DNA of 64,000 nucleotides from positions 3,410,001 to 3,474,000 of the forward strand of contig NC_079242.1 of the NCBI RefSeq assembly GCF_028009165.1. The letters are read 5' to 3'. Of this stretch, positions 23,901 to 34,657 are shown in pieces. Position numbers and translations under genes: made by a program. Numbering within the stretch: the first letter of the stretch is position 1; the number at the start of each line of letters is the position of its first letter. This DNA is from Akanthomyces muscarius. Lineage: Eukaryota > Ascomycota > Sordariomycetes > Hypocreales > Cordycipitaceae. The notes under the pieces were generated by a model that had not been told where the DNA came from, did no database searches, and saw only the letters and a list, made by a program, of their open reading frames with translations.

Positions 23901-24571
23901 AGAGATACACAGTCAAGGCATTGCTGCCTGGTGACGAGGGCCAGGGAGTGCTCAAAGTATACGCGGGCACAAGAGGATTGATGCACAGCATCAAGGACGT
24001 GCCACACCCGTTGGCCTTAGCGCTGCCAATCATCCACACCGGAGAGAACCCTCCTTACCAGTTTGTGACACGACACCCAACGCCTCACGCACAGCGCAAC
24101 GACATTTATATTGTGCAGCCGCAGTGTCAGCGGCTAGCGCTAAACAACACGTTTGTCTTTGCGATTCGCCAGCATCCGTGCCTGTCAGCTGGTGGAATGC
24201 AGTCGAGCCTGACGCCATCTTCGAACCCTGGCCGGACCAGCCCAAACCCTTTTGCGCGTCCCAGCTCAGCTATGAGCATGACGGCTTCGAGCGTCAATGG
24301 CTCTAACCCCAGCTCGGCAAGCGGAACCGTGGCGGGCCAGAAGCCAGCCAAGTTGGCTATTCAAACGCCCGGCGGCAAGATTCTTCGTCTTATGAGGAAA
24401 GAGGATCGCAAGGGTATCACGGTTACTGGGCGCGACGACGACGAGATGTGCGACGGCGGTACGTGGGAAACGATCATCAAGTGCTCTGAGACGGGTATTT
24501 GGAGAGGTCTTGTCCTGGCCGACCGGACGGCTCGTTGGTGCGTATTTGCTGAATGGCACTGTGTTGGCTGA
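20903..24571 (+). CDS. cyk3: Cytokinesis protein CYK3: SH3 plus transglutaminase-like domain
   Basis: Two exons: 20903-20977 (25 codons) and 21029-24571 (TGA); intron 20978-21028 (51 nt). Product 1205 aa. The intron lies inside the N-terminal SH3 domain (about 14-70: CRAVYSWGGE, DLGFIEGDLIE, WWVGRL, GSFPSNFV). The middle (75-700) is a long Ser/Pro-rich disordered region with a run of eight prolines near residue 193. The C-terminal third holds the transglutaminase-like (TGc) domain: GCAEEYA (Cys784), NHWWNAV (His827), and WRMMDC (Asp842). It ends in the conserved WRGLVLADRTARWCVFAEW. CYK3 acts at the bud neck or septum, joining the actomyosin ring (Hof1/Iqg1 through SH3) to septum synthesis. 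Its kinase neighbour is divergent and in a septation-related family. Confidence 0.95.
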
Positions 24572-25674
24572 GAACAGTCCACGGGCTGACAAGTCTGTTT
24601 TCATTTTTTTTCATTTTTTTTTTCTCTCTTTCGTTTCTTGCCATGTTGGACACAACCTGCATCATCTCGGAGTTGCGGCACATACAGAAGGAGAAAGCTT
24701 GCGAATGACTCGACTATTTCAAGGGAGTAAGACATGATTGAATGAAGCTTGTATTTAGAATGCTTTGGATGAATCTTGTAACTATAGTTGGGGAGTATGG
24801 GCGGGTATGATTTGTTATGAAGTACATCTTTATTAATGCTATTTTTTCAAAGACACTTGCAGCCGCGTGAAGTAGACAAGATTGAAACGAAGGTGCGAGT
24901 AAAATCGAAATCAAGGCGATCTTGGGCGTGCAGCTTGAAACTCTATCTTGATGCTTGACTCGGGGCGTCGACGCCTGAGCGACTCTACCGACTGGTAGTG
25001 GTTAGCAGCGTACTCTACGGTAGGTACAGCGAATGTGCGACACGGCGGCTTCGATGGCGTGTCACGCGGGCGCTCAAACCATTTGCATAGACTGGGCGCG
25101 GTACAAAGGCAGAATCTGTTACCAGTGGTTGAAATTCAGAAAGAAGTTCATGCCGTGATTTCCATCGGTAGACGAACCAGCAGGCGTGCTAGCGATAACA
25201 TCATTTATTCGCCGTGGCGTCCAAATTCGCGACGCGGCCACCCACGTCCCTTTTAATTTACTGCAGCAGCACCCAAGGTGCCAAAGACGAGCGCCACCCA
25301 TTCCTACCTGCCTACCGACATACCCAGTCGACTCCAACCCGTAGTTACCAGTCTTTTTGCTTCGCCAAATCCCCATCATTAAATCCAACGACACTCGATC
25401 ATCGACAAAAAGGGGTGCGGCGCGACAGCGAATCAAAACCCAGCCAGCGGGCTCGATTTATTTTTCGCTGGCCGCGATCAGCGACGCGAAAAAACCCCCA
25501 CGGACCCCCTTGGCGCCGCCTTCCCCGAGCGTCGTCGCCGTCGCCGTCCCTCCTCGGTCGCGATCGATAGCGATGCAGCCAGAGGCTTAAAGCGACGAGA
25601 GAGAGTGAGAGCGCAACATCCCAGCACAGTCGCCCCGACGGATTGGCCCTTTGGCAGCCCATGTTGCGGTCATC
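24572..25674. promoter_or_regulatory. Intergenic, MAU2/SCC4 promoter and leader
   Basis: CYK3 3' UTR (T-rich at 24598-24630) followed by the upstream region of the cohesin-loader gene. No gene seen. Confidence 0.45.
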
Positions 25675-28600
25675 ATGACATACCAAGGCGCGCTCCCGCC
25701 CGGCCAGGGCTATCCTGGTCAAGGGGACATGTATGCCGGCGGAGGTGGCAGCGCGGCCGGCCAGCAGGTTGGTTATGCGTATCAACAGCAGCAGCAACAG
25801 CAGTACCATGACCAGCAGCATCAGGTGCAGCAGCAGCACCAGTTTGCTCAGCAAAACACATCGCACCAGCAGCCGAACGGCTCGTACGCGACCGGCATGG
25901 GCCAGGCTCAGTTCTACCAGCCGCCGCAGGGGCAATACGGACAGCAGCATCAAACCCAGCAGAGCAATCATCAGTTCCAGCAACGACAGCACTACCAGCA
26001 GCAGCACCAGCAGCAGCACCAGCAGCAGCACCAGCAGCAGCACCAGCAGCAGCAGCAACATCAACCGCAGCAACAGCAGTTTGGTGCCGGTGGAGGCGGC
26101 TCAATGGGCGCCAACGGCATGTACCACGGCGGCTTCCAGCAAGGCTTCCCGCAGCATCTCCAGCAACATCAACAACATCCACAGGCGCAGCAGCAGCCTG
26201 ATGCTCGGCAATTTGCGCATTCAAACGATGTCTGGCGGCAATCCCAATCGCCGTCTGTTCAGCACGCTATGACGCCGTCCCAGATGCAGGCCACGGTGAT
26301 GCAGCAGCAGCACTCGCAACAGCAACACCTCCAGCAACTGCAGCAGATGCAGCATTCGCAGCAATCATCCCCTCAACTCTACAACAGCTCCATCGCCTCC
26401 CCCCAAATACACAACCAATCTCGACCCTCGCCCCGCCCACGACAGCCCTCGATACCGGCGCAACACATCCAGGAGTACCAGCGACGCATCTCCCAGTCGC
26501 CTATCCCACAGCCGTCGCCGCAATCCCGACAGCTGACGCCGCGGCAAGCGCCTCCGACCCCCCAAGCTCATCATTTGGCCCAGCCAGCGCACGGCCAGGC
26601 GCAGATGCAGCAGTACCAACAGCAGCACTACCACCAACCGCAGCCTCAGCAGGCATACCACCAACATCTGCACTCGCCGCATATGCAGTCGCCGCAAATG
26701 GGCCACTCACCGCAGCTGCAACAGTCGCCGCACATAATAAGCCAGCAGCACCTGCACAAGCAGCGCCAGTCCTTGACACCGCAAACGCCGACGACCCCAC
26801 AACCGCAAGTGCAACCGCAACTGCCGCAGCAAACGCAACCACAGCACCAGCTGCATGTACAGCAACAGCAATTGTATATGCCTCCGGAACCTGAGCCCGA
26901 ACCCGAACCCGAGCCAGAGCCTGAGCCCGAGTCTGAGCCGGAGCCAGAACCCATACCGGACGAGCCGAGCAATATCGATGCCATAGCCAGCGTTACTCAA
27001 GATTCCGCCCAGGACGAGTTACAGATTCAACAGCAGCTGCAGAGCGAACAGTACCACTTTGTTAACCTCCAGGATATCCAAAGCCTTCCGCCTCCGCCCC
27101 CTATGCCGGCGATGGAATTTCAGAGTATCGACCCGCGAGATTTGACTCTTGGCTTCTCAAAATCGCTGCTGGACCCTCTCCCCACGAAAAAGGAACTAGA
27201 ACCCGAAGAGAAGGATACGCCCATGCCAAACGTGCCGTCGCCGAAGCTAGAGCCAAAGCTAGAGCCAAAGTTAGAGCTCAAAACAGAGCCTTTACTAAAG
27301 CCAAAGGAAGAGCCCAAGCCCGAAGCGAAACCCGAAGCGAAGCCTGAACCGCCAAAACCGAAGCCGCGTAAGGAGACTAAGGTAGAGCCGCCGAAGCCAT
27401 GGCTCAAAGCAAGCCCGAAACCTCCGCCACCAAAGTCACCAACGGTAGCCCGCTCGCCCAGCATCACCAAGCGCTCGCCTGCGCTCCAGCACAAGCAACG
27501 ACCAGTGAACACAGGCCCCATCATGGCAGCGGTGGCGGAGGAGTGCATTAGCAAGGCGCGATCCCAGGCGCACGACGTCGCCATGTGTCTGGAACCCGAA
27601 GATGTGACTGAATATCAAAGATTGATATCCACGGGCCTTTCTTGCTTCGAGGGCATGCTGCAGAGCACACACCTAGCACCACGGGAAGAGGCCCGGGTCC
27701 GCCTGCGCTATGCCACCGTGTTACATGAAGAGACGGAGAACATCATGGAGGCGGAGACTGCTCTGACCAAGGGCATTGCGCTGTGTGACAAGCACCGCAT
27801 GATGGACTTGAAATACTGCATGCAATACTCCATGTTGAAGCTCCTCTTCCAAAGAAACCACAAAGCCGCACTCAAAGCTGTTGATGGCCATATTTCCAAC
27901 TGTGAGGCCTTCAAGCATGTGCCATGGTACTACGCATTTCGTCTGCTCAAGGCCACCTTTTACATGGAAATGGGCAATGCTTCCGATACCTCTGCTCTAG
28001 AAAACATTCGAGCCATTCAGACTGTGGCTTCCACTCGCGGCGACAAGGCGCTCAGCATTTTTGCCTCTGTCCTTGAGGGCCTGGCGCTGCTCAAAACCGC
28101 CAAGGAAGGCAGCATCGAAAAAGTGCAAGGCTGCATTGCGCAGGCTGCCAAATTCCAATTCGACCCTGCGGTCCGTATCACGCAACTGGATATTTTGGTG
28201 CTTCTCTTGGATTTTGCCGCCAGTTTACACCATCAGAACCCGGATGCGACATCAGCCAAGCTGCGAGACCTGCAGAGGAAAGTTGACGACTGCGAAGACT
28301 GGAAAAATGTTCAGGCCGATTTCATGGTGCCGATAAAGAAGCAAGCCGCCAGCTCTAACATAGTTGGTCAGGATACGGCTTCCATTGTTGACCCTGGCGA
28401 TGGAACCGCGGAATCAGACAACTTGGTGATCACGTTCATGACTAAAATAGAGCTGCGATCTCTGATGTAAGTAGCGTTTGATGATTCTTGCATGCCCTGT
28501 ACTAATAATGTTGCAGATTCATGTTCAGCGGCCTTTCTTCGCTGCACAAGCCGTCATCCAAATCTGCAGACTTTTGGCGCGAAGGCTCCAAGATTTTAGA

Positions 28601-29441
28601 GACGTGGGACGAATCTACACTGGGCATCCCGTACGGGCCACCGGTGTCACTGCACACGGCGATCAAGCAACGTCAGTGGCGGACGGAAGGCCAGGCATAC
28701 ATAGCCGTCATGCTTGGACTACTGGAAGCCACTCACTGTCGATGGGTTACAGTCAAGGTTTATATGGACAGGCTCGAAGGTTTACTGTCGGATGAGTCAC
28801 AACCGACATTGAAGCTGCTGGGGCTCTATCTATCCGGTGTCTATCACCAAGGCCTGGGCGAGCTACAAAGTGCCCTGAACATGTTTCAAAGCGAGAACTT
28901 TACCGAGCCTCTCAGCAAAAGCCACGGCCTCAAAGTTGGCGAGCAGGAAGTTGCGATGCTAGCCGGACTCAACAGGCTTTGGATCATGCAGCACGACTCT
29001 TGCCGCAACGACCAGGACACGGTTGATCTCATTGAGCAGCTGCAGCCCCTCTGCAATAATCATTGGAACATTGACTTACGCACGGCGTGGCACAATGTCA
29101 TGGCCACTCTGGTGACCGATCCGCCCCAGCAGCTGAACCAGCAGAAGCAGCACATCCAAGCAGCCATGGGTGGCTCCAAGGTCACAAACAACATTGTCGG
29201 CGCCGCCGTGACACTCTGCATCATGCGCAGCCGCTTCTTTGAAAACGTCATAGGGGACCAGGCACTGAAGAGCGCGCGCGCCGCGGCCAAGCAGGCCCAG
29301 CGAAGCGGAAACGTCCTCTGGCAGAGTGTCGCTGACGGCATGCTGGCGCACTCGTACGACGTGCAGGGCCAGAGGGACGAATCGAGACAGGAGTGGGAAA
29401 AGGCGACGATGGAAGCCAAAGATGCATTTAAAAGGAGTTGA
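25675..29441 (+). CDS. scc4: Cohesin loading factor MAU2/SCC4 with long Q-rich N-terminal extension
   Basis: Two exons: 25675-28466 and 28517-29441 (TGA); intron 28467-28516 (GTAAGT, TACTAAT branch site, GCAG). Product 1238 aa. The C-terminal 625 residues (from about 612) are the TPR-like cohesin-load domain (MAAVAEECISKARSQAHD, RVRLRYATVL, AETALTKGIALCDKH, WYYAFRLLKATF; the exon 2 part includes ALNMFQSENF). With SCC2/NIPBL it loads cohesin on chromatin. The N-terminal 600 residues are low complexity: His/Gln-rich tracts (CAG/CAA/CAC) at about 35-55 and 100-140, then Pro/Gln/Ser, an Glu-Pro dipeptide array at about 403-430, and Lys-Pro-Glu repeats at about 520-580. Start: an upstream frame opens with TTG at 25651, so the first true ATG at 25675 is used. 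Confidence 0.93.
25990..26085 (+). repeat. CAG/CAC trinucleotide repeat (polyQ/H) inside scc4
   Basis: Near-perfect array of cagcagcagcac 12-mers coding a QQQH repeat, ending in a run of CAG/CAA. It is likely length-variable between strains. Confidence 0.85.
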
Positions 29442-29882
29442 GTAAGAGAAGACGACGCGGCCCCAGATAACCTTTGGCATATATGTACAACGTAAATGCT
29501 TGTCTTTTTGATTTGCTGTGGAGGATGGGGTAGAAAGATTCATGTATGGCGTTTCAAGGTGTTACTGTTGTGGAATTACAAGAATGGAGAAGACGGTTGA
29601 GCAGCACGATGGCGATGGGTCAAAGACTAAATTATATATACCATGAAGATGTTTACTCTTTTGTATTCCACATCTGTTTTACAATCCCTACATGGCTAAA
29701 ACAAATCCTGATATTACTTTTATAGTTTCAAAAAAAGTAGCCGTGAAACGCCTTCCGTTTGTCCCATGCATGATGAAGGGCATTGATTCTCGCCCGTAGA
29801 TCCGAAAACTCAAACGCCGTAACGTTGGATTTTCTCATTTGGTATTATGTAATGAGCCCGACGGATAATGACAAACTCCTCT
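29442..29882. other. Intergenic between convergent genes
   Basis: 3' UTRs of scc4 and the SF3B4 gene. No gene seen. Confidence 0.5.
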
Positions 29883-31188
29883 CTATCGACGGGGGTACCC
29901 CGGAGGAGGCTGCTGCTGCGGGAAGCCCGGCGGCGGCATGAACCCTGGAGGAGGAGTAGGCGCGCCACCTGGCGCACCAAACCCGGGGGGCGGCTGCTGC
30001 TGCTGCTGCTGCGCGCCGGGAAACCCAGGTGGCGGCGGCGCGGGTGAGCCACTGCCGCGATAGCTGCCGCCGTTGGGGTGGTAGTCGGCCGGGTTGGTGT
30101 AGCCGGCCTGGCTCTGGGGCGGACGTGCCGGCAAGCCGGACGGCGCTGGGGGTAGGGGCATGCTTCCAGGAGGAGGCATGCTGCCGCTGCCGCCGCGGCC
30201 GGCAGCACCAGGAGGTGGTCCTTGGCCGGGGGTCGCATTATACGGTGATGGGCCGCGCGGGTGCTGCGGCAAGCCTGGCGGCGCGAAGCCCGGAGGAGCG
30301 CCCATGTGAGGCGGTGGGGGGCCGCCCATGTGCATCCCCGGCGGCATGCCAGGCGGCGGCGCGAACCCGGCCGGTGGTTGCGGCGTCGTGGACGCTGCGG
30401 GCGGGGGATACGAATGCCCACCGACAGGCGGCGCTCCTGCCGCTCCCGCGGGCGGGCCATTGAGGAACGCCGCGGGCATGGGCTGGGCCTCGGGGGCAAT
30501 GTTGCGCTTCTTGGCCTGCGCGGCAAGCTCCCTCTCGGCGTCGTCACCGTGCCTCTCGCCCTTGCCGTCCTTTTTGAACGCGTACTGCACCGTGACCTGG
30601 CTGCTGAGCAGGTACTGGTTGTTGAGGTTCTCAATCGCGGCGTCGGAGCTCTCAAAGTCGCCAAAGCTGATGAAGCCGAAGCCCTTGGAGCCGCCGTTGT
30701 CGTCGCGCGCAACCTTGGGCAGGGAGAGCAGCGGGCCGAAGCGCGAGAACGTGTCGTAGAGGATCTTCTCGTCCGCCATGGGGTCGAGGTTGCCGACAAA
30801 GAGCTCGGCGCCAATGTCGGTGGCGCGCTGGCGGTCGGCCGAGGCCTTGTTGACGCGGAGCGACTTGCCGTAGAGCTTGACGCCGTTCATGACGTTTGCG
30901 GCATACTCGGCGTCGGACGGCGTGCGGAACTCGACGAAGCCGAACCCTTGGTGGGATTGCGTGACGCGGTCGCGCGGCATGTGGATGTTGTGGATGGGGC
31001 CCATCTGCAGCATGAGCTCGTACATCATGGCGGGCGTGGCGCGCTCGTCAATGTTGCCCATGTAGATGGTGGCATCTTTATCTTGCTCCCTGCAGAGGTG
31101 GAAGGGGTTAGCTTCAAGGGGAGAGAGGGGGACGGTTTGGGAGCTGGGGAGGGTGGGAAAGACGGTACCAGTGCCTGTTTTGCGCCAT
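29883..31188 (-). CDS. hsh49: Splicing factor 3b subunit 4 (SF3B4 / Hsh49)
   Basis: Two exons: 31188-31169 (only 20 nt) and 31089-29883 (TAG); intron 31168-31090 (79 nt, GTACCG..TGCAG). Product 408 aa starting MAQNRHWEQDKDATIYMGN, the family's standard N-terminus, which confirms the tiny first exon. Two RRMs: RRM1 at about 13-90 (RNP2 IYMGNI, RNP1 QGFGFVEF) and RRM2 at about 100-178 (RNP2 LFVGNL, RNP1 KGFGFISF). The remaining 220 residues are Pro/Gly-rich with many PPG and GMPP motifs. It is part of the SF3b complex of the U2 snRNP, contacting pre-mRNA upstream of the branch site. Divergent from TOM7 with 365 bp between the starts. Confidence 0.95.
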
Positions 31189-31553
31189 CTTGATTTGCGC
31201 CTGGGAGAGAGAGGTGTCTCTCTTCGCAGGGAGGTTGTGTTTGGAGAATTGCTTGATCTGGGCCGAGAGAAGCTAAAGTATTCGTGAATTGCGCTTAGGA
31301 TCGCTGTAATGAAGCTGAGTTTGCAGAGAGCATGCCGTCGTCTGGAAATTTTGGACGTTGAAGCTCTCCCGACAATAGGAGCGGTTCTGCCGGGGTTGAT
31401 CCGGCCAAAAAAAAGTAGAGCCTGTCACTCTTGCGCCAAAATTTCAATGTCTCCATCATCCGCGATTGTACGCCGCTCCATTTCATCACCTGATCAATAC
31501 CTCAGTAATTTTGTCATTTCGTCTTTTCCGAAATAATATTCACAGTCGCCAAG
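31189..31553. promoter_or_regulatory. Bidirectional promoter, SF3B4 / TOM7
   Basis: 365 bp between the two divergent ATGs must carry both promoters and leaders. Contains no ORF of its own. Confidence 0.6.
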
Positions 31554-31984
31554 ATGTTTGCCCTGTCCGAAGAGTCTAAGGTTTGTTGCCGCCACGATGA
31601 ATTCGCCGCTGCGAGCTGGCCGCTGCGAGCTGCCCACTGACTGACCCTTTTTCTGCGACGAATAGGAGCGCATTGGCAAGCTCATTGACATTTCCCGCGT
31701 CGCCGTTCACTAGTACGTTGCGCTCGCCTACCTGCCCTTGGATTTACTTATTTCTTGTTGCTAACTATTCTCCCAGTGGTTACCTTCCCCTGATTCTCTA
31801 CCTTGGTACGAATCGACTCGCAAGGCGCACGGCGCACGGCGAACGCTTGACTGACCCATTACAGGCTACACCCGCAGCGACCCCAAGCCCTCCCTCATCC
31901 GGTACGAAGCTCATAAATACATGCCGAAACTTCTTGAACGATCCTCGACTGACAATGAGCAGCCTCATCTCTCCCCTCTCCTAA
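31554..31984 (+). CDS. tom7: Mitochondrial import receptor subunit TOM7
   Basis: Five exons for 53 codons: 31554-31580, 31666-31712, 31777-31805, 31865-31901, 31963-31984 (TAA); introns of 85, 64, 59 and 61 nt. Every junction restores the family sequence: MFALSEESK / ERIGKLIDISRVAVHY / GYLPLILYLG / YTRSDPKPSLIR / LISPLS. One TM helix spans about residues 16-37, with the conserved GY-P-ILYLG. TOM7 is a small tail-anchored subunit of the outer-membrane TOM complex and regulates its assembly and stability. Normal length is about 50-60 aa. No exon is longer than 47 nt. Confidence 0.93.
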
Positions 31985-32878
31985 ATGGCGAATCAACATT
32001 CTGGAATGCGAACATCAGCATCCCTTTGCACAATATCACCCGCACCTCACACCAAAATAAAAGCCCCTACATGCTAGGGGTAAAGCAATGATGATAGAAA
32101 GGGTTCTCGAACTGAGAAAAAGACGGACACGAAGAAACTAGGCATTTTCTGGCGTTGGGATATCTCTGCTAGGGTCTCCGCAAATGGCTAAGGGATATCC
32201 GCCATGTAAAAAAGATCGGGTGCAGTATTGCGGCCTGATGAAATCTGTACCAACATGGAATCATAATGTTAAAACAAATCAACCATACCACTCAGACTGT
32301 TGCTGCCCAGCAGTCTCTATACTGTTTTGCTTGCATAACCTGCCTCCCAGAGCGGGACTGCATCACGTTCGTTGTCGAGGAGCCCCGAAGTATCTTGCAG
32401 AAGATCATCCCGTAATATCAGTACAAATACTTGCTTTTGATTATAAAAACAATGAGTGCAGCTGGTTGTTTTAGAAATCTGTCGCTTAAGCTACACCAAG
32501 GACAATGCAAACACTTTGTCCTCGAAGACCCGCGAGTCTCCCCAAAGTTTCCGAAATGAATTTATACAAATGTAAATGTCAATCCATCGCAGCTCACGGA
32601 ATCAAGTATGCCCCGTATATATTTGCGCGCGCACATCTCCAGCAAGGGGCGTGGTGCCTCTGTGGATGAAGCCGCGTCCAGCCGCGGCCGAGAGCTCCGA
32701 CAAAGGCGGCGGCCCGCCCAAAAAATTATTACGACATCTTTACATCGACATCTCACAAATAACTTCACTCCTTCTCTCCATCGCCACGCTGGTATTTCGT
32801 ATCCTCAAGCTCACCATGAGCTGAGCGAAGGATTTCTTCAACATACTTGCAACGACTTGAGAGCAAGCTTGGCCGTAT
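31985..32878. other. Intergenic, TOM7 3' flank and carrier promoter
   Basis: No gene seen. Confidence 0.5.
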
Positions 32879-33898
32879 ATGTCCGACTCTAGCCATGCGG
32901 GCCTCCATCCCGCAGTCGTCGAGTCCATCGCCGGCCTCAGCGCCGGCACCATAGCGACACTGGTTGTGCACCCTCTGGACATTGTCAAGACGCGCATGCA
33001 AAGTAAGACCATTGCACCTTCCCCGCGGTGTCGCTGAACCAGACCAGCTAATCAACCTGCCTCACCAGTCTACCGCAGCGTTAGCGATCCCCTCTCCAAA
33101 CCGCCCACGACCGTCCGCCTCCTCCGCTCGCTCACCGCGAACCCGCGACCGATTGCCTCGCTGTACCGCGGCCTGACGCCGAACCTCGTCGGCAACGCCA
33201 GCAGCTGGGCGTCCTTTTTCTTCTTCAAGTCGCGCTTCGAGCGACTCCTCGCCCAGCGCCACGGCACCGCCGCCAATGACGAGGTACGCCCCTCGGCGGG
33301 CGACTACTTTGTCGCCAGCGCCCTCGCCGGCGCGGCGACCTCGGTGCTCACCAACCCCGTGTGGGTGCTCAAGACGCGCATGCTGTCCTCGGACCACGGT
33401 GCGCAGGGCGCGTACCCGTCCATGACGGCCGGCGCGCGCACCATCCTGCGCACCGAGGGCGCGCTGGGCTTCTACCGTGGGCTGGGCGTCTCGCTGATTG
33501 GCGTCCTGCACGGCGCCGTGCAGTTTGCCGTTTACGAGCCGCTGAAGCGCGCCTACTACGGCCGTCGGCTGCGCCGTCGCGGCGTCGCCAGCCAAGCGTC
33601 GCCTATGAGCACCGAGGCCACCGTCGCCATTTCAAGCTGCGCCAAGCTCATCGCTGGCGCCGCAACGTACCCCTACCAGGTGGTGCGCAGCCGCCTGCAG
33701 AACTATCACGCCGACGAGCGCTTCGGCCGCGGCGCGCGGGGTGTCGTCGCCCGGATCTGGCGCGAAGAGGGCCTGCGCGGGTTCTACCGGGGCGTGGTGC
33801 CGGGCGTGGTGCGTGTCATGCCGGCGACGTGGGTGACGTTTTTGGTGTACGAGAATGTCAAGTTCCATCTACCTCGTTGGGTAGCAGACGGGGCATGA
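32879..33898 (+). CDS. Mitochondrial carrier, FAD/folate (FLX1-like) type
   Basis: Two exons: 32879-33002 and 33069-33898 (TGA); intron 33003-33068 (66 nt). Product 317 aa, six TM helices in three repeats. The three carrier motifs are HPLDIVKTR, NPVWVLKTR and YPYQVVRSR. Trp in place of the acid in repeat 2 and the PYQVVRSRLQ in repeat 3 are typical of the FAD/folate/pyrimidine-nucleotide subgroup, so an inner-membrane FLX1-like FAD carrier is the best guess; the substrate is inferred only. GC-rich coding with strong G/C third positions. Convergent with ABC-B. Confidence 0.9.
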
Positions 33899-34657
33899 TT
33901 TCGTGGAGAGTTGGAGGCGATCAAAGTCGAAATGTGGTTGTATTTATAAGACGCACAGAAATCTTGGGTAGCATTTTGCAGATTTTGGTACAAAAGTAGA
34001 CGAGGAGGACTTGTATTTTCATATCTCGCACCGTGCACCTCGAGCATGGGCATGGTCACAACTGCGGGGTAGGCAAAAGTAAAGACTTCACATTATCAAC
34101 GTATCGGATGAAACTATAGACACTACTCCCAAGGGCTTCGGCGTTCGGCATGTTATCTTCTACTGTATAAAATCATTCATTTCTCATGCACTTCAGATGA
34201 GTGTTTCACCACTCCTAGACCAGTCCGACGCTGATACAACCAAGTAGAAGAATCATGACTGCGAGGTCTCGGTCCCGAAAAACTCACGGTTATCATAACG
34301 CTGGCAATCATTTCCCCATTCTCCGACAGCTTCACGTTATTTCAACTCTGACGCAATGGCAGGATCTAGGCGATGTCCAGTAAAAAAGTCGTTCGCACGC
34401 TATGATCAGAATTGCAATTATGCTCTCTTAGGCAAGCACCTTTGACTGTTGCCTAGTCTACAAGTCCTTAACCAGTCCGCGCTGGCACCAAGGTCAGAAC
34501 GGGGAATGGTGGTAATGCATTTAGTTAAGACGTGAAATAAACTATACTATTAGATGCAGACAATATGGGAACCAAGGCGGAGAGGCTTCAATCCTCGACT
34601 TCAGGAACCAGTCAGCCAAGATGACACGCTTCCCTGATAGCACTGGAAACAATCCTG
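33899..34657. other. Intergenic between convergent genes
   Basis: 3' flanks of the carrier and ABC-B genes. No gene seen. Confidence 0.5.
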
